From Bacillus marasmi (lineage in GTDB: Bacteria; Bacillota; Bacilli; Bacillales; Cytobacillaceae): 64,000 bases of DNA. The stretch covers positions 27,076 through 91,075 of the forward strand of contig NZ_LR656175.1 in the NCBI RefSeq assembly GCF_902168435.1, written 5' to 3'. The notes below the pieces were generated by a model. That model made no database searches, was not told where the DNA came from, and saw only the letters and a list, made by a program, of their open reading frames with translations. Below, piece after piece: positions 1-9,533 of the stretch (the first letter of the stretch is position 1; each line of letters starts with the position of its first letter). The position numbers were made by a program, and so were the translations under genes.

Positions 1-1104
1 GCGAATGTTGCCCGGCCAAGAGTGCTGCTGAAGCCGCGCAATTACTTCAGGACTAATACTAATACCCTTTCGATAAAACTTCTTTTCGAGCTTCTCGACT
101 AATTTTTTCGAAAGGAGCTCGATGTCACCTTTTCGGTCACGAAGTGGTGGGATATCGATTTTGATGACATTTAGACGATAGTATAAGTCTTGGCGGAACT
201 TGCCTTCTTCGACCATTTTTTCGAGGTCGCGGTGTGTCGCCGCAATGATGCGGACGTCGATTTTGATTGATTTTTGCCCGCCGACAGGCTGGATTTCTTT
301 TTCCTGAAGCGCCCTTAATAGCTTACTTTGCATCGATAATGGCATATCGCCAATTTCATCGAGAAAAATGGTCCCCTTATTGGCGAGCTGAAATAACCCC
401 TTCTTGCCACCCTTTTTCGCACCGGTAAATGAACCGTCCTCATAACCGAACAGCTCCGACTCAAGTAAATGCTCCGGAATCGAGGCGCAATTGATTGGGA
501 CAAACGGCTTGAAAGCGCGCGGACTATTGTTATGTATCGCGTGCGCAAACAGCTCTTTACCGGTACCAGATTCACCGATTAAGAGAATCGAAGACATGCT
601 GACTGAAACCTTCTCGGCGAGTTTGCGCGCATTTAGGAAGGTTTGGCTGCGGCCGATTAAATCATGAAAGCTATATTTACTGTTTACGTCTTTTTCGATT
701 TGTGTTTTATAAAAATTAAGCTCTTCTATGAGCAGATCGATTTTTTCCTTATACGATTTCACTTCATCAGGATTGCCGAACATGACTGTTCCAAACGCCC
801 CGACTAGTTCATCGTCGATGATGATTGGATAACGGTTGGCAATCATTTCGCTACCCTTAATTGGCTGGAGCGCGGCTAGCTCCGGTTTGCCAGTTTTCAC
901 GACGATATGCATTCGCGTATTTTCAATTACGTCCTGGACTGGGCGGCCGAGTGCGTCTTCGGGTTTGATCCCTAGGAACTGACAATAGCCAGCATTAATG
1001 TAGCATATGGTTCCATCCGTATCTACCACTACAATCCGTTTGCCTGATAGATTCAAGATTTCCTCTACCCATTGTCGCGGGATTTTATCAATTCCAACAT
1101 TCAC
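1..1104 (-). CDS. Sigma-54-dependent transcriptional activator (PAS + AAA+), C-terminus outside window
   Basis: Enhancer-binding activator of RNA polymerase carrying sigma-54; the C-terminal DNA-binding domain lies beyond the window edge. Reading from a GTG at 1104, about 110 N-terminal residues look like a PAS sensor domain, followed by an AAA+ domain with Walker A GESGTGKE near residue 176, the sigma-54 contact loop as GSFTGA near 224 (GAFTGA with A to S), Walker B (TIFLDEIGDMP) and a sensor segment RIIAATHRDL. A GTG at 1113 is also possible, but GGGGTGA spaced 6 nt from 1104 favours the latter. A TATAAT at 1137-1142 could be its own -10. It lies downstream of the thiolase and 3-hydroxybutyrate dehydrogenase genes, and a -24/-12 promoter precedes the thiolase, so it probably activates that pair. 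The ligand is unknown. Confidence 0.9.
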   Translation of the reverse strand, partial: MNVGIDKIPRQWVEEILNLSGKRIVVVDTDGTICYINAGYCQFLGIKPEDALGRPVQDVIENTRMHIVVKTGKPELAALQPIKGSEMIANRYPIIIDDELVGAFGTVMFGNPDEVKSYKEKIDLLIEELNFYKTQIEKDVNSKYSFHDLIGRSQTFLNARKLAEKVSVSMSSILLIGESGTGKELFAHAIHNNSPRAFKPFVPINCASIPEHLLESELFGYEDGSFTGAKKGGKKGLFQLANKGTIFLDEIGDMPLSMQSKLLRALQEKEIQPVGGQKSIKIDVRIIAATHRDLEKMVEEGKFRQDLYYRLNVIKIDIPPLRDRKGDIELLSKKLVEKLEKKFYRKGISISPEVIARLQQHSWPGNIR

Positions 1105-1151
1105 GTTTTTCACCCCAAACCCTTTAATCTCTCTACATTATACATGCAATT

Positions 1152-1197
1152 AAAAAGGAATCCCATTCCCAGCAACTGAATGAGATTCCTTTTTTTA
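1152..1197 (-). terminator. Intrinsic terminator after 3-hydroxybutyrate dehydrogenase
   Basis: Inverted repeat of about 15 bp (AAAGGAATCcCATTC against GAATGaGATTCCTTT) flanked by T/A runs on both sides, so it could work in either direction. It separates the dehydrogenase from the regulator gene. Confidence 0.75.
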
Positions 1198-1241
1198 AAG
1201 AGTTGGAGAGGGGCGCTCATGAAGTAGTTGTTCAATTTCAG

Positions 1242-2027
1242 TTATTGTGCGGTGTAGCCGCCATCGATTACAGCTGCTTGGCCGGTAATTCCCCTTGCTC
1301 GTTCGCTTGCTAAAAACACTGCATAGTCGGCGATTTCCGTTACCGATAACAGCCGCTTTTGCGGGACGAGCGGGAAGATGACCTCCTCGACGACGCGCTC
1401 TAAGCTAACCTTTCTTGTCTTCGCCAAGTCCTCGAGCTGGTTTTGCACAAGCGGGGTGTCACAATAGCCCGGACATATGGCATTTACAGTGATTCCATGG
1501 GGGGCGCCCTCTAATGCTGCAACCTTTGTTAGGCCAATAATTCCGTGTTTGGCACTGTTGTAAGCTGCTTTTCCTGCAAAGCCCACCAAACCGTTGATTG
1601 ACGCCATATTAAGGATTCGGCCATAGCCTTGTTGCTTCATGATCGGAAAAACATGTTTAATGCCGATAAATGGCGCAGTTAACATGACTTTAATGAGTTG
1701 CTCAAACTTTTCAGTTGGAAATTCTTCGATAGGCGAAACATGCTGAAGTCCTGCATTGTTGATTAAAATATCAACCGTTCCGAACGTCGCTTTTGCATGG
1801 TGGAGGCTATTCTTAAATGCTGCCTCATCGGTCACATCACAAGGCGCGGCGAGGGCAGCAAATCCTTGATTGGATAATTCCGAAGCGACTGCCTCGCATT
1901 TTTCAGAACTAAGATCAGCGATGACGACTTTTGCCCCTTCTGCCGCAAACGTTTTGGCGAGCTGGAGGCCAATTCCACTTGCACCACCTGTAATAAACGC
2001 TACTTTCCCGTCTAAAAAATAGCTCAT
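1242..2027 (-). CDS. 3-hydroxybutyrate dehydrogenase (short-chain dehydrogenase/reductase)
   Basis: Oxidises (R)-3-hydroxybutyrate to acetoacetate with NAD in the cytosol. It is a classical SDR of about 261 residues: glycine motif TGGASGIG near residue 14, NNAG near 90, catalytic Ser in the ASINGL segment, and the YNSAK Tyr/Lys pair near 157. The stretch after NNAG (LQHVSP) and PGYCDTPLV are typical of the 3-hydroxybutyrate dehydrogenase group. The second ATG (2027) is chosen because the AGGGAG ribosome site is 8 nt from it and only 2 nt from the upstream ATG at 2033. It follows the thiolase gene by 74 bp, so the two form a ketone-body route: hydroxybutyrate to acetoacetate, and acetoacetyl-CoA to acetyl-CoA. 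A CoA-transferase may lie outside the window. Other SDR substrates cannot be fully excluded. Confidence 0.88.
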   Translation of the reverse strand: MSYFLDGKVAFITGGASGIGLQLAKTFAAEGAKVVIADLSSEKCEAVASELSNQGFAALAAPCDVTDEAAFKNSLHHAKATFGTVDILINNAGLQHVSPIEEFPTEKFEQLIKVMLTAPFIGIKHVFPIMKQQGYGRILNMASINGLVGFAGKAAYNSAKHGIIGLTKVAALEGAPHGITVNAICPGYCDTPLVQNQLEDLAKTRKVSLERVVEEVIFPLVPQKRLLSVTEIADYAVFLASERARGITGQAAVIDGGYTAQ

Positions 2028-2101
2028 TGTCATTTCTCCCTTGGAAATTGCTGAGAATTTTTTATGTTAGCATCTGTCCGAGCCGCACGCTCTATCAATC
2101 T

Positions 2102-3286
2102 TTATTTTTCCAATTCTACTATACTAGCAATTCCCATGCCGCCACCGATACAGAGAGTCGCAAGGCCATAGCGGGTGTTGCGGCGCTTCATTTCATGTAG
2201 CAGTGTGACGAGAACGCGCGCACCACTGGCACCGATTGGATGACCAAGGGCAATCGCCCCTCCATTTACATTGAGGATTTCGTTAGGAATTTCTAAGCCT
2301 TGTCCAACTGCTAGCGATTGCGCAGCGAAGGCTTCGTTCGCTTCAACTAGACCGATATCTTCAATTGAAAGACCAGCTTTTTCAAGTGCCTTTTTCGTAG
2401 CAGGGATTGGTCCGATCCCCATAATGCTTGGGTCGACACCAGCAGTTCCATTTCCACGAAGAACCGCCATTGGCTTCACGCCTAATTCGTTTGCTTTTTC
2501 ACGGCTCATGAGCACGAAAGCTGCGGCGCCATCATTGATTCCGGAGGCATTTGCTGCGGTTACTGTCCCGTCCTTTTTGAAGGCAGGCTTTAATTTCGCA
2601 AGCCCCGCAGCAGTTACGCCTGCACGCGGAAATTCATCTTGGTCAAAGCAGATTGGGTCGCCTTTGCGGTTAGGAAGCATAACAGGGACTATTTCATCTT
2701 TGAACTTGCCGTCTTTTATGGCTTGTTCAGCCTTTTGCTGACTCCATGCTGCAAATTCATCCTGTTGTTCGCGAGTTAATCCGTATTGTTCTACTATGTT
2801 TTCAGCAGTGATTCCCATGTGATATTCATTGAATGCACATTGAAGACCATCTTCAATCATAGTGTCGATTACTTTTCCTTCACCCATGCGATAGCCTGTC
2901 CGACCTTTTGGTAAAAGATAAGGTGCTAGACTCATATTTTCCATTCCACCGGCAACGACAATTTCCGCATCGCCTGTTTGAATCGCCTGTGATGCAAGGT
3001 GGACTGCTTTTAGTCCGGATCCACAAAGCTTGTTAATGGCCATCGAAGTTTTTTCAATTGGAATTCCGGCTTTAACCGCTGCTTGACGCGCTGGCCCTTG
3101 ACCTACACCAGCTTGAAGAACGTTGCCCATAATTACTTCATCTACTTGCTCAGGTGTGATACCAGCTCGATTTACTGCTTCTTTTATAACAATTGCACCA
3201 AGCTCCGTTACCGGAGTGTTGCTTAATGACCCCATAAAATTTCCAATCGCTGTACGGACTGCACTAACAATTACGACTTCACGCAT
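2102..3286 (-). CDS. Acetyl-CoA C-acetyltransferase (thiolase)
   Basis: Thiolase of 394 residues that interconverts two acetyl-CoA with acetoacetyl-CoA. Visible hallmarks: nucleophilic Cys in NKLCGSG near residue 88, active-site His in [11 protein letters not shown] near 350, and the second Cys in CIGGGMG near 380. The length is typical of biosynthetic/degradative thiolases. AGGGGG precedes the ATG by 8-9 nt. It is the first gene of the unit with the dehydrogenase at 1242-2027, and its upstream region carries a -24/-12 promoter (3450-3467) and a cre site (3367-3380), so sigma-54 activation plus glucose repression is likely. A second, differently regulated thiolase lies at 41849-43036. Confidence 0.95.
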   Translation of the reverse strand: MREVVIVSAVRTAIGNFMGSLSNTPVTELGAIVIKEAVNRAGITPEQVDEVIMGNVLQAGVGQGPARQAAVKAGIPIEKTSMAINKLCGSGLKAVHLASQAIQTGDAEIVVAGGMENMSLAPYLLPKGRTGYRMGEGKVIDTMIEDGLQCAFNEYHMGITAENIVEQYGLTREQQDEFAAWSQQKAEQAIKDGKFKDEIVPVMLPNRKGDPICFDQDEFPRAGVTAAGLAKLKPAFKKDGTVTAANASGINDGAAAFVLMSREKANELGVKPMAVLRGNGTAGVDPSIMGIGPIPATKKALEKAGLSIEDIGLVEANEAFAAQSLAVGQGLEIPNEILNVNGGAIALGHPIGASGARVLVTLLHEMKRRNTRYGLATLCIGGGMGIASIVELEK

Positions 3287-3366
3287 ACCAAATTCCCCCT
3301 ATTCAATATTTTATCTCTCTCTGGTTAGGAACACCCTTCCCTCTAATGTTGCCCTAGTTGTATCAA

Positions 3367-3380
3367 TGAAAGCGCTAACA
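3367..3380 (+). promoter_or_regulatory. Catabolite-responsive element (CcpA cre site)
   Basis: TGAAAGCGCTAACA matches the published consensus TGWAANCGNTNWCA at every position. It lies about 80 bp upstream of the thiolase ATG and about 60-75 bp downstream of the start expected from the sigma-54 promoter, a position suited to road-block repression by CcpA. Confidence 0.75.
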
Positions 3381-3449
3381 CTCATGATTGTTTTTTGCTT
3401 GCTTGTCCAGAAGGTTATAGGTGATTTATATTCTGCTTATCGTTTTAAT

Positions 3450-3467
3450 ATGCATGTTCCGTGCCAA
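3450..3467 (-). promoter_or_regulatory. Sigma-54 (-24/-12) promoter of the thiolase-dehydrogenase unit
   Basis: On the minus strand the site reads TTGGCACGGAACATGCAT: the invariant GG and GC are separated by exactly 10 bases, and TGGCAC-N5-ATGCA differs from the TGGCAC-N5-TTGCA consensus at one base. It lies 163-181 bp upstream of the thiolase ATG, giving a long leader that contains the cre site. Confidence 0.78.
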
Positions 3468-3598
3468 AATGAAAAAATACTGCAAAAATCCTAGAATTTT
3501 TTTGAAAAATAATGCTGAAACCTATGCACCATATGGGTTTATAAAAATATTACAATTTGAGAATGAACAGGGTATGAACATGATGTTAATTATTGTAA

Positions 3599-3648
3599 AT
3601 ACGGAAATTTCCATGAATACGGAATGACGGTTTCCGGAAATACGGAAA
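3599..3648. promoter_or_regulatory. Candidate upstream activator sites for the sigma-54 promoter
   Basis: ATACGGAA occurs three times (3599, 3617, 3640), interleaved with two palindromes, GGAAATTTCC (3603-3612) and TTTCCGGAAA (3631-3640). The cluster is about 130-180 bp upstream of the -24/-12 element, the usual place for enhancer-like sites of sigma-54 activators. Assignment to the activator at 1-1104 is inference. Confidence 0.4.
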
Positions 3649-3730
3649 ATAGGCCATGGTGATTTATCATTCGAGGGAGAGAAGAATACCCCTTCCTCAA
3701 AAATTCGGAGAAATTATAGGGAGAGGGAGT

Positions 3731-4021
3731 TCAATTAGCTTCCTTCCATTCATCGATGATTTCTTTTACTTTTTTCCTATTAATAATATTGATTGCGAAG
3801 TAAGTTACGGTTTTTTCTCGCATTTCTCTGACAGGGTGATGGGCGACCCCGTAAATATCTCCTAATGTCAGCACATCCTCAAGTGTAAAACCAATTAGTA
3901 TGATCATCGGCTTCCCGTTTCCGGTCCAAGTCCCCCTTGTCCCAATAACGACGGGATGTGGATGCTTCTTTCCCTTCACGTAATCTGCGACCCATTCCTG
4001 CTCTGTTCTGGTTTTAAACAT
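3731..4021 (-). CDS. Hypothetical protein, 96 aa
   Basis: I do not recognise the family. The protein is soluble-looking, mixed charge, with no signal peptide or membrane segment; a central segment (PMIILIGFTLEDVLTLGDIYG) looks like a beta strand followed by a helix, and the C-terminus is Lys/Glu rich. The ATG at 4021 has GGGAG 8 nt upstream; an in-frame GTG at 4030 is poorly placed. It stands alone between the sigma-54-controlled module and upp, in a place where B. subtilis has other genes, so it may belong to the inserted module. No function is proposed. Confidence 0.6.
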   Translation of the reverse strand: MFKTRTEQEWVADYVKGKKHPHPVVIGTRGTWTGNGKPMIILIGFTLEDVLTLGDIYGVAHHPVREMREKTVTYFAINIINRKKVKEIIDEWKEAN

Positions 4022-4264
4022 TTTCGACACTCCCGCTCAGTGTTGTTATGCTTATTTTTTTCAAAATTTAACAGGATATTCTAAGCATGTTATAAAAGTT
4101 ATTTGCGAGGTGGATTTTTGAGGAACTTTTGAAGGTTTTCTTTGTTTATTTGAGATTTTTTTAGGAGAAACGTTAATTTTTTGCAGTAAAATAGTCTATT
4201 TTTTTTAAAAAAAGAAGATTTTCAATAACAAAAACGTTTTTTGACCTATTTTATTAAAGATGTC

Positions 4265-4485
4265 GTAAATTTTTTGCACAGGTTAATAGCGATATGCACA
4301 GGAAATTGTGGATATGATCAATTTGAAAAATTATATGATGCAACTTTTTCGATATATGCACGACTTTTGAAATATATGCACAACTTTTTAAAGGTGCCAT
4401 AAATATATGCACACGAAAACCATCATTTGCACAAAAATAGCTAGATATGAACAATATTCCCCTTTTATGCACAACTTTCTCAAAC
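4265..4485. repeat. 20-21-bp periodic array (TATGCACAACTTT motif)
   Basis: A degenerate unit containing TATGCACAACTTT recurs with its TGCACA/TGATCA/TGAACA core at 4275, 4295, 4315, 4336, 4357, 4377, 4408, 4428, 4448 and 4468. Steps are 20-21 bp except one of 31 bp. The array lies between the upp terminator and the next gene. The AT-rich stretch 4031-4264 holds nothing else I can identify. Confidence 0.7.
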
Positions 4486-4525
4486 CAACCACCAACCCCA
4501 CACCAAAAATTACAAATCCTTTTTC

Positions 4526-4568
4526 TAAAAATAAAAAAGAGGCCTCACCGAAATTGGTTTAGCCTCTT
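4526..4568 (-). terminator. upp terminator
   Basis: On the minus strand AAGAGGCT and AGGCCTCTT form a hairpin just after the upp stop codon, followed by TTTTTTATTTTT. Confidence 0.85.
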
Positions 4569-4578
4569 GGGATAATAA

Positions 4579-5271
<693 letters not shown>

Positions 5272-5429
5272 TTAATTTTACAGAAAAATGATTGAACAGG
5301 CAACAATCTTCGTAAACTTATCACGTAATTGAAATATATGCTTAGGGTTTCCGGCTTTATGTAAAATAAAACAATTATTTCGGGATGTACTAAAGTTTTA
5401 TTAGAAAAATAATAATCATGGTAAATCAT

Positions 5430-5460
5430 AAAAAACAGGATGGTCAGTTGACCACCCCGA
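5430..5460 (-). terminator. glyA terminator
   Basis: On the minus strand GGGTGGTCA-AC-TGACCATCC is followed by TGTTTTTT, immediately after glyA. Confidence 0.85.
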
Positions 5461-5467
5461 TTGTGTA

Positions 5468-6709
5468 TTAATATTCAGGATAAAGCGGGAATTTCGCAGT
5501 TAATGCACTAACGCGCTCACGAGCTTCTTGAAGTTTTACTTCATCTTCATGATTTTTAAGAGCAAGAGCGATGATGCTTGCGATTTCGTCCATTTCCGCT
5601 TCGCCAAAGCCGCGAGATGTTGCAGCAGCTGTACCGATACGGATACCGCTTGTTACGAACGGGCTCTTTGGATCGTAAGGAATTGTGTTTTTGTTAACTG
5701 TGATGCCGATTTCGTCAAGAACGTGCTCAGCCACTTTACCAGTTAAATCAAGTGATTGTAGATCAACTAGTAGAAGATGGTTATCAGTTCCACCAGATAC
5801 AAGGTTGATGCCTTCTTTTTGAAGACCGCTAGCTAAGCGAGCAGCGTTTGCGATGATGTTTTTCGCATAGTCTTTGAAGCTGTCTTGAAGAGCTTCACCA
5901 AATGCTACTGCTTTTGCAGAGATTACATGCATTAACGGGCCACCTTGAACGCCAGGGAAGATTGATTTATCAATCGCTTTCGCAAATTCTTCACGGCAAA
6001 GAATCATACCGCCACGTGGTCCGCGAAGCGTTTTGTGAGTTGTTGTTGTTACGAATTCAGCGTATGGCACTGGGCTTGGATGTAAGCCTGCAGCTACAAG
6101 ACCAGCGATGTGAGCCATATCTACCATAAGGTAAGCGCCCACTTCATCAGCGATTTCACGGAATTTCGCGAAGTCGATTACGCGTGGGTAAGCTGATGCA
6201 CCAGCAACGATTAATTTTGGTTTGTGCTCTAGAGCTTTAGCGCGAACATCTTCGTAATCGATGTAGTGAGTTTCTTTGTCTACACCATACTCGATGAAGT
6301 TAAATTGTAGGCCACTGAAGTTAACTGGGCTACCATGAGTTAAGTGTCCACCCATTGAAAGGTTCATCCCTAGTACAGTGTCGCCGTGCTCTAGGATTGC
6401 ATAGTAAACTGCCATGTTAGCTTGTGCACCTGAGTGTGGTTGCACGTTTACATGCTCAGCGCCAAAGATTTGCTTTGCACGGTCACGAGCGATATCTTCT
6501 GCAACGTCTACGAATTCACAGCCACCATAGTAGCGTTTGCCAGGGTAGCCTTCTGCGTATTTGTTTGTTAGTACGGAGCCTTGAGCTTCCATTACCGCTT
6601 CGCTTACGAAGTTTTCAGAAGCGATGAGTTCGATGTTGTTACGTTGACGTCCTAATTCTTTTTGGATTGCTTGATATACTTGTTCGTCTTGACGAGCTAA
6701 ATTCTTCAT
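5468..6709 (-). CDS. glyA: Serine hydroxymethyltransferase
   Basis: PLP enzyme converting serine + tetrahydrofolate to glycine + 5,10-methylene-THF, a main source of one-carbon units. It has 413 residues, the normal length; the PLP lysine is in [14 protein letters not shown] near residue 226 and the N-terminal substrate motif [11 protein letters not shown] is near 27. AAGGGG precedes the ATG. The upstream region holds a perfect PurBox, consistent with the known PurR control of glyA in B. subtilis. The 259 bp between this gene and upp contain only its terminator. Confidence 0.98.
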   Translation of the reverse strand: MKNLARQDEQVYQAIQKELGRQRNNIELIASENFVSEAVMEAQGSVLTNKYAEGYPGKRYYGGCEFVDVAEDIARDRAKQIFGAEHVNVQPHSGAQANMAVYYAILEHGDTVLGMNLSMGGHLTHGSPVNFSGLQFNFIEYGVDKETHYIDYEDVRAKALEHKPKLIVAGASAYPRVIDFAKFREIADEVGAYLMVDMAHIAGLVAAGLHPSPVPYAEFVTTTTHKTLRGPRGGMILCREEFAKAIDKSIFPGVQGGPLMHVISAKAVAFGEALQDSFKDYAKNIIANAARLASGLQKEGINLVSGGTDNHLLLVDLQSLDLTGKVAEHVLDEIGITVNKNTIPYDPKSPFVTSGIRIGTAAATSRGFGEAEMDEIASIIALALKNHEDEVKLQEARERVSALTAKFPLYPEY

Positions 6710-6741
6710 ATTAATCCCCTTTCTTTATTTAAACGATGTCT

Positions 6742-6754
6742 ATTTCCGAACTAT
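6742..6754 (+). promoter_or_regulatory. Candidate PurBox (PurR site) upstream of glyA
   Basis: ATTTCCGAACTAT fits the B. subtilis PurBox consensus AWWWCCGAACWWT at all positions; a weaker copy (ATTTCCGAATGAT) lies at 6848-6860. The usual inverted pair spacing is not obvious. Confidence 0.5.
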
Positions 6755-6945
6755 TATTTGAAAATTCTATTACATTTTACACGGTTTTTGTCTAAAAAGA
6801 AAGAATGAAAGCGAGATTAGGCGAAAAGTAAACGGATACATTTTAAAATTTCCGAATGATACGGATTTTAAGGTAGTGATAGTGGAAATTATTTGCATAT
6901 TTTTGGAAAACTAGTCGGCCTGCAACATGCTGCTTTATTTTTCCA

Positions 6946-6990
6946 AAAGAAAAAGGTAAGTACTTTAAACTTAGTGTACTTACCTTTTGT
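6946..6990 (-). terminator. ywlG terminator
   Basis: AAAAGGTAAGTAC pairs with GTACTTACCTTTT around a short loop and ends in a T-rich tract on the minus strand, just after the ywlG stop. Confidence 0.85.
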
Positions 6991-7004
6991 GTTTACGATT
7001 CAGT

Positions 7005-7574
7005 TTAGTGACAAGTGGTGTTGTCAATGGTGCGTTCGTAAACGGCGCGAGGGCCGCCAATGAGTTTTGGTCGGGTTTTTGCTAGAACGACGCGGGCAGA
7101 GCCAACGGTTCGCTGTTCGGTTCTTATCGGTACGGCAACACGCTTGAGGTGCATACCGATCATCGTTTCGCCGATGTCGATTCCGGCTTCGGCCTGGATG
7201 GTTTCCACCATGACTGGGTCTTTCATATGTTCGAAAGCGTAGGTGGCCATGGCGCCGCCGGCACTGTGTACCGGAATTACGGAAACCTCGTCAAATCCAC
7301 GTTCTGTGGCAGTTGTTCGCTCGACAACTAGAGCTCGATTTAGGTGCTCGCAGCATTGGAAAGCCAGTTGATAACCAATTTGCGCTTGATATTTCGTCAA
7401 GATGCGAAAAATCATTTCCGCAACTTCGGTTGAGCCGGCAGTTCCGATTCGCTGTCCGATGACTTCACTCGTACTGCAGCCTACCACAATAAGATTGCCG
7501 GACTTTAATTCAACTTGATTAAAATAGCTACTTAAGATTGTGTCTAATTCGGTTTCCCAGGTTTGTACTGACAC
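7005..7574 (-). CDS. ywlG: YwlG, TIGR01440/UPF0340 family protein
   Basis: A conserved cytosolic protein of 189 residues in the UPF0340 family; its biochemical function is not known to me. Conserved segments visible are VVGCSTSEVIGQRIG near residue 30, CCEHLNRALV near 74, HSAGGAMATYAF near 102 and GSARVVLAKTRPK near 157. The start is GTG with GGAGGAGGG upstream. It lies between glyA and rpiB as in B. subtilis and ends at its own terminator, so it is probably the last gene of the ywlE-rpiB-ywlG run. Confidence 0.93.
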   Translation of the reverse strand: MSVQTWETELDTILSSYFNQVELKSGNLIVVGCSTSEVIGQRIGTAGSTEVAEMIFRILTKYQAQIGYQLAFQCCEHLNRALVVERTTATERGFDEVSVIPVHSAGGAMATYAFEHMKDPVMVETIQAEAGIDIGETMIGMHLKRVAVPIRTEQRTVGSARVVLAKTRPKLIGGPRAVYERTIDNTTCH

Positions 7575-7724
7575 GTGGCCCTCCTCCTTTCTTCGCCCAT
7601 ATTCATATTCCAGATATCTGGAAAGTTGCTTTCCATTACTCCAGAATTTTGTTGCAATCCCTATTTGTTGGGCAATGGCGCCCGGCTTGCTTGTCCACTA
7701 TGGGGCGGAGCCGGATTAGCCAGT

Positions 7725-8168
7725 TTATTTATTTATTTCAATAGCCGTAATTTTATTTACACGATTGGCATGGCGGCCACCTTGGAATTCTGTTGTTAAC
7801 CATGCTTTGGCGATTTCACGAGCAAGACCTGCGCCGATTACGCGCTCACCCATTGTTAAAATATTGCTGTCGTTGTGTTCGCGCGTTGCGATTGCGCTGA
7901 ATACGTCATGGACAAGCGCCGCACGGATGCCATTCACCTTGTTAGCGGCGATGCTCATGCCGATTCCAGTTCCGCAAATAAGGATACCGCGGTCGAATTC
8001 GCCAGCTGCAACCTTTTCTGCTACTGGTTGTGCGTAGTCCGGATAGTCAACTGAGGATGCACATTCACAGCCGAAATCTTCATATTGAATACCCATTTCA
8101 TCCATTAAATTTTTTATTTCTTCACGTAGGACAAGTCCGCCATGATCAGATGCGATTGCTACTTTCAT
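7725..8168 (-). CDS. rpiB: Ribose-5-phosphate isomerase B
   Basis: Interconverts ribulose-5-phosphate and ribose-5-phosphate (LacA/RpiB family). From the ATG at 8168 it has 147 residues, beginning MKVAIASDHGG as family members do. Active-site features: Cys in ILICGTGIGMSIAANK near 65, His in REHNDSN near 99, VDYPDYA near 41. A longer frame to 8210 is rejected because AGGAGG lies 7 nt before 8168. It follows ywlE by about 92 bp; the 156 bp after it show no terminator. Confidence 0.96.
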   Translation of the reverse strand: MKVAIASDHGGLVLREEIKNLMDEMGIQYEDFGCECASSVDYPDYAQPVAEKVAAGEFDRGILICGTGIGMSIAANKVNGIRAALVHDVFSAIATREHNDSNILTMGERVIGAGLAREIAKAWLTTEFQGGRHANRVNKITAIEINK

Positions 8169-8260
8169 ATTATTGCCTCCTGTAATTGAAACCATATATT
8201 TTTTCCACATTTATTTTGACATGAAAGTTGGGAGATTTCAAATTTATCTTTATCGATGAG

Positions 8261-8710
8261 TTATTGTTTTTCTTCAGTCAAACGTTTGATGATTTTTCCG
8301 ATTGTATTTTCGATTTCCGCAAAGGTTTGGCGATAGACTTCGAGCGTGCCGCCGTACGGGTCGCTGATGTCTCCGGTTGTTGACTCGACAGTCGCAAATT
8401 CCTTGAGGGTGAACGTCTTGTCCGATGCTTGTGGATAATAGCTGATAACTGACGCCTTATGGCCCTCGGTCATTGTAAATATATGGGTTGCCCAATTGAT
8501 TTCTTCGTCAGAAAGCATCGTGGAGCGGTGCTCTTCTCGTATATTGTTTTCGCCAAGCACGGTCCGAGCATGGGCAGAAGCCGGGCTGCCGTCGATGGCG
8601 AATACCCCTGCCGATTTTACTTCGATGCCTTGGATTGCTTTATTTTTTAAAATAGCCTCAGCCATCGGGCTTCGACATGTATTCCCTGTACAAATAAATA
8701 ATATCCGCAT
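8261..8710 (-). CDS. ywlE: Protein-arginine-phosphatase, low-molecular-weight PTP fold
   Basis: Removes phosphate from arginine residues marked by the McsB kinase, opposing ClpCP-directed degradation. The N-terminal P-loop reads CTGNTCRSPM (C-x5-R); the Thr after the fourth residue is the position known to make YwlE select phosphoarginine over phosphotyrosine. The acid motif SDPYGG is near residue 114. From the ATG at 8710 (GGAGG 7 nt upstream) the product has 149 residues, close to the B. subtilis protein. Longer starts (8746, 8716) are less well supported. Confidence 0.94.
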   Translation of the reverse strand: MRILFICTGNTCRSPMAEAILKNKAIQGIEVKSAGVFAIDGSPASAHARTVLGENNIREEHRSTMLSDEEINWATHIFTMTEGHKASVISYYPQASDKTFTLKEFATVESTTGDISDPYGGTLEVYRQTFAEIENTIGKIIKRLTEEKQ

Positions 8711-8862
8711 TTTCATCCCTCCAGCCTTTACCATTATTATAAGCAATATTTACTCTATGACATAATATTAAGAAGGGAAGCTGTATGGGGCAATTTTTCT
8801 GTAAAAATAAAAAAACCTCAGTTGTGAGCTAAGGTTTTGAGTTTGCTATTTTTGGTTGATTT

Positions 8863-9417
8863 TTATATTGGCAATAGTAGCTTGAGGCCAAAGCCGAGGA
8901 GAATGCTGCCTCCAAGTGCTTCGCTGTAGGTGCCAAGCCAACCTTGGACTTTGCGGCCAACAAGAAGTCCAGCCCAGGTTAAGATTGTGGCGGCAAGTCC
9001 GAAGCTGATGAGCACGGCGGCCATTTTGGCTTTGTATATGCCAAGCGTAAGGCCAACGGAAAAGCTGTCGAGACTGACGCTTAACGCAAACAGTATTAAG
9101 CCGAAGCCGACTGGAGTGATCATGCGGCTTTCGTCAGGTTTTAGACTGGACCATATCATTTGCAGGCCTAGAGCCAAGAGCAGTATTCCCCCAGCATAGC
9201 CGGCAAATTGGCCAAATTTATCTGATAGAAATCTTCCGGCAATGATACCTAATAGCGGCATCCAGACGTGAAATAATCCTATCAAAATGCCGATTTTGAA
9301 TATTTGTTTGAGCCTGAGTTTAATCATGCCCATACCAAGACCGACGGAAAAGGCATCCATTCCTAGCGCAAATGCCACCACACATAATGTGAATATTTCC
9401 CCTATAATTGCGGCCAA
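8863..9417 (-). CDS. mntP: Manganese efflux pump MntP family (YwlD)
   Basis: Six-helix membrane protein predicted to export Mn(II). Two internal halves each carry the family signature: [12 protein letters not shown] near residue 18 and [16 protein letters not shown] near 112, with membrane Asp residues expected to bind metal. The length of about 184 residues is normal. A TTG at 9417 is preferred, with AAGGGGG 8 nt upstream; an in-frame GTG at 9438 lacks a clear ribosome site. No yybP-ykoY type Mn riboswitch was recognised upstream; the region instead holds a 52-bp array. Confidence 0.88.
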   Translation of the reverse strand: MAAIIGEIFTLCVVAFALGMDAFSVGLGMGMIKLRLKQIFKIGILIGLFHVWMPLLGIIAGRFLSDKFGQFAGYAGGILLLALGLQMIWSSLKPDESRMITPVGFGLILFALSVSLDSFSVGLTLGIYKAKMAAVLISFGLAATILTWAGLLVGRKVQGWLGTYSEALGGSILLGFGLKLLLPI

Positions 9418-9533
9418 CTCTTTCGCCCCCTTGGACACTTGGACTTACTAATTCAGCATATGCACGTCCAATCGGGTTTAGAAGGGATAATTTGGGAGGG
9501 CTATTAGGCATGTGTGTTTTATTGTAACGCATC

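Noticed and set aside
9418-9533. Manganese riboswitch (yybP-ykoY type) before mntP
   Set aside because: I could not find the conserved helices or loop sequences; only the array lies upstream.
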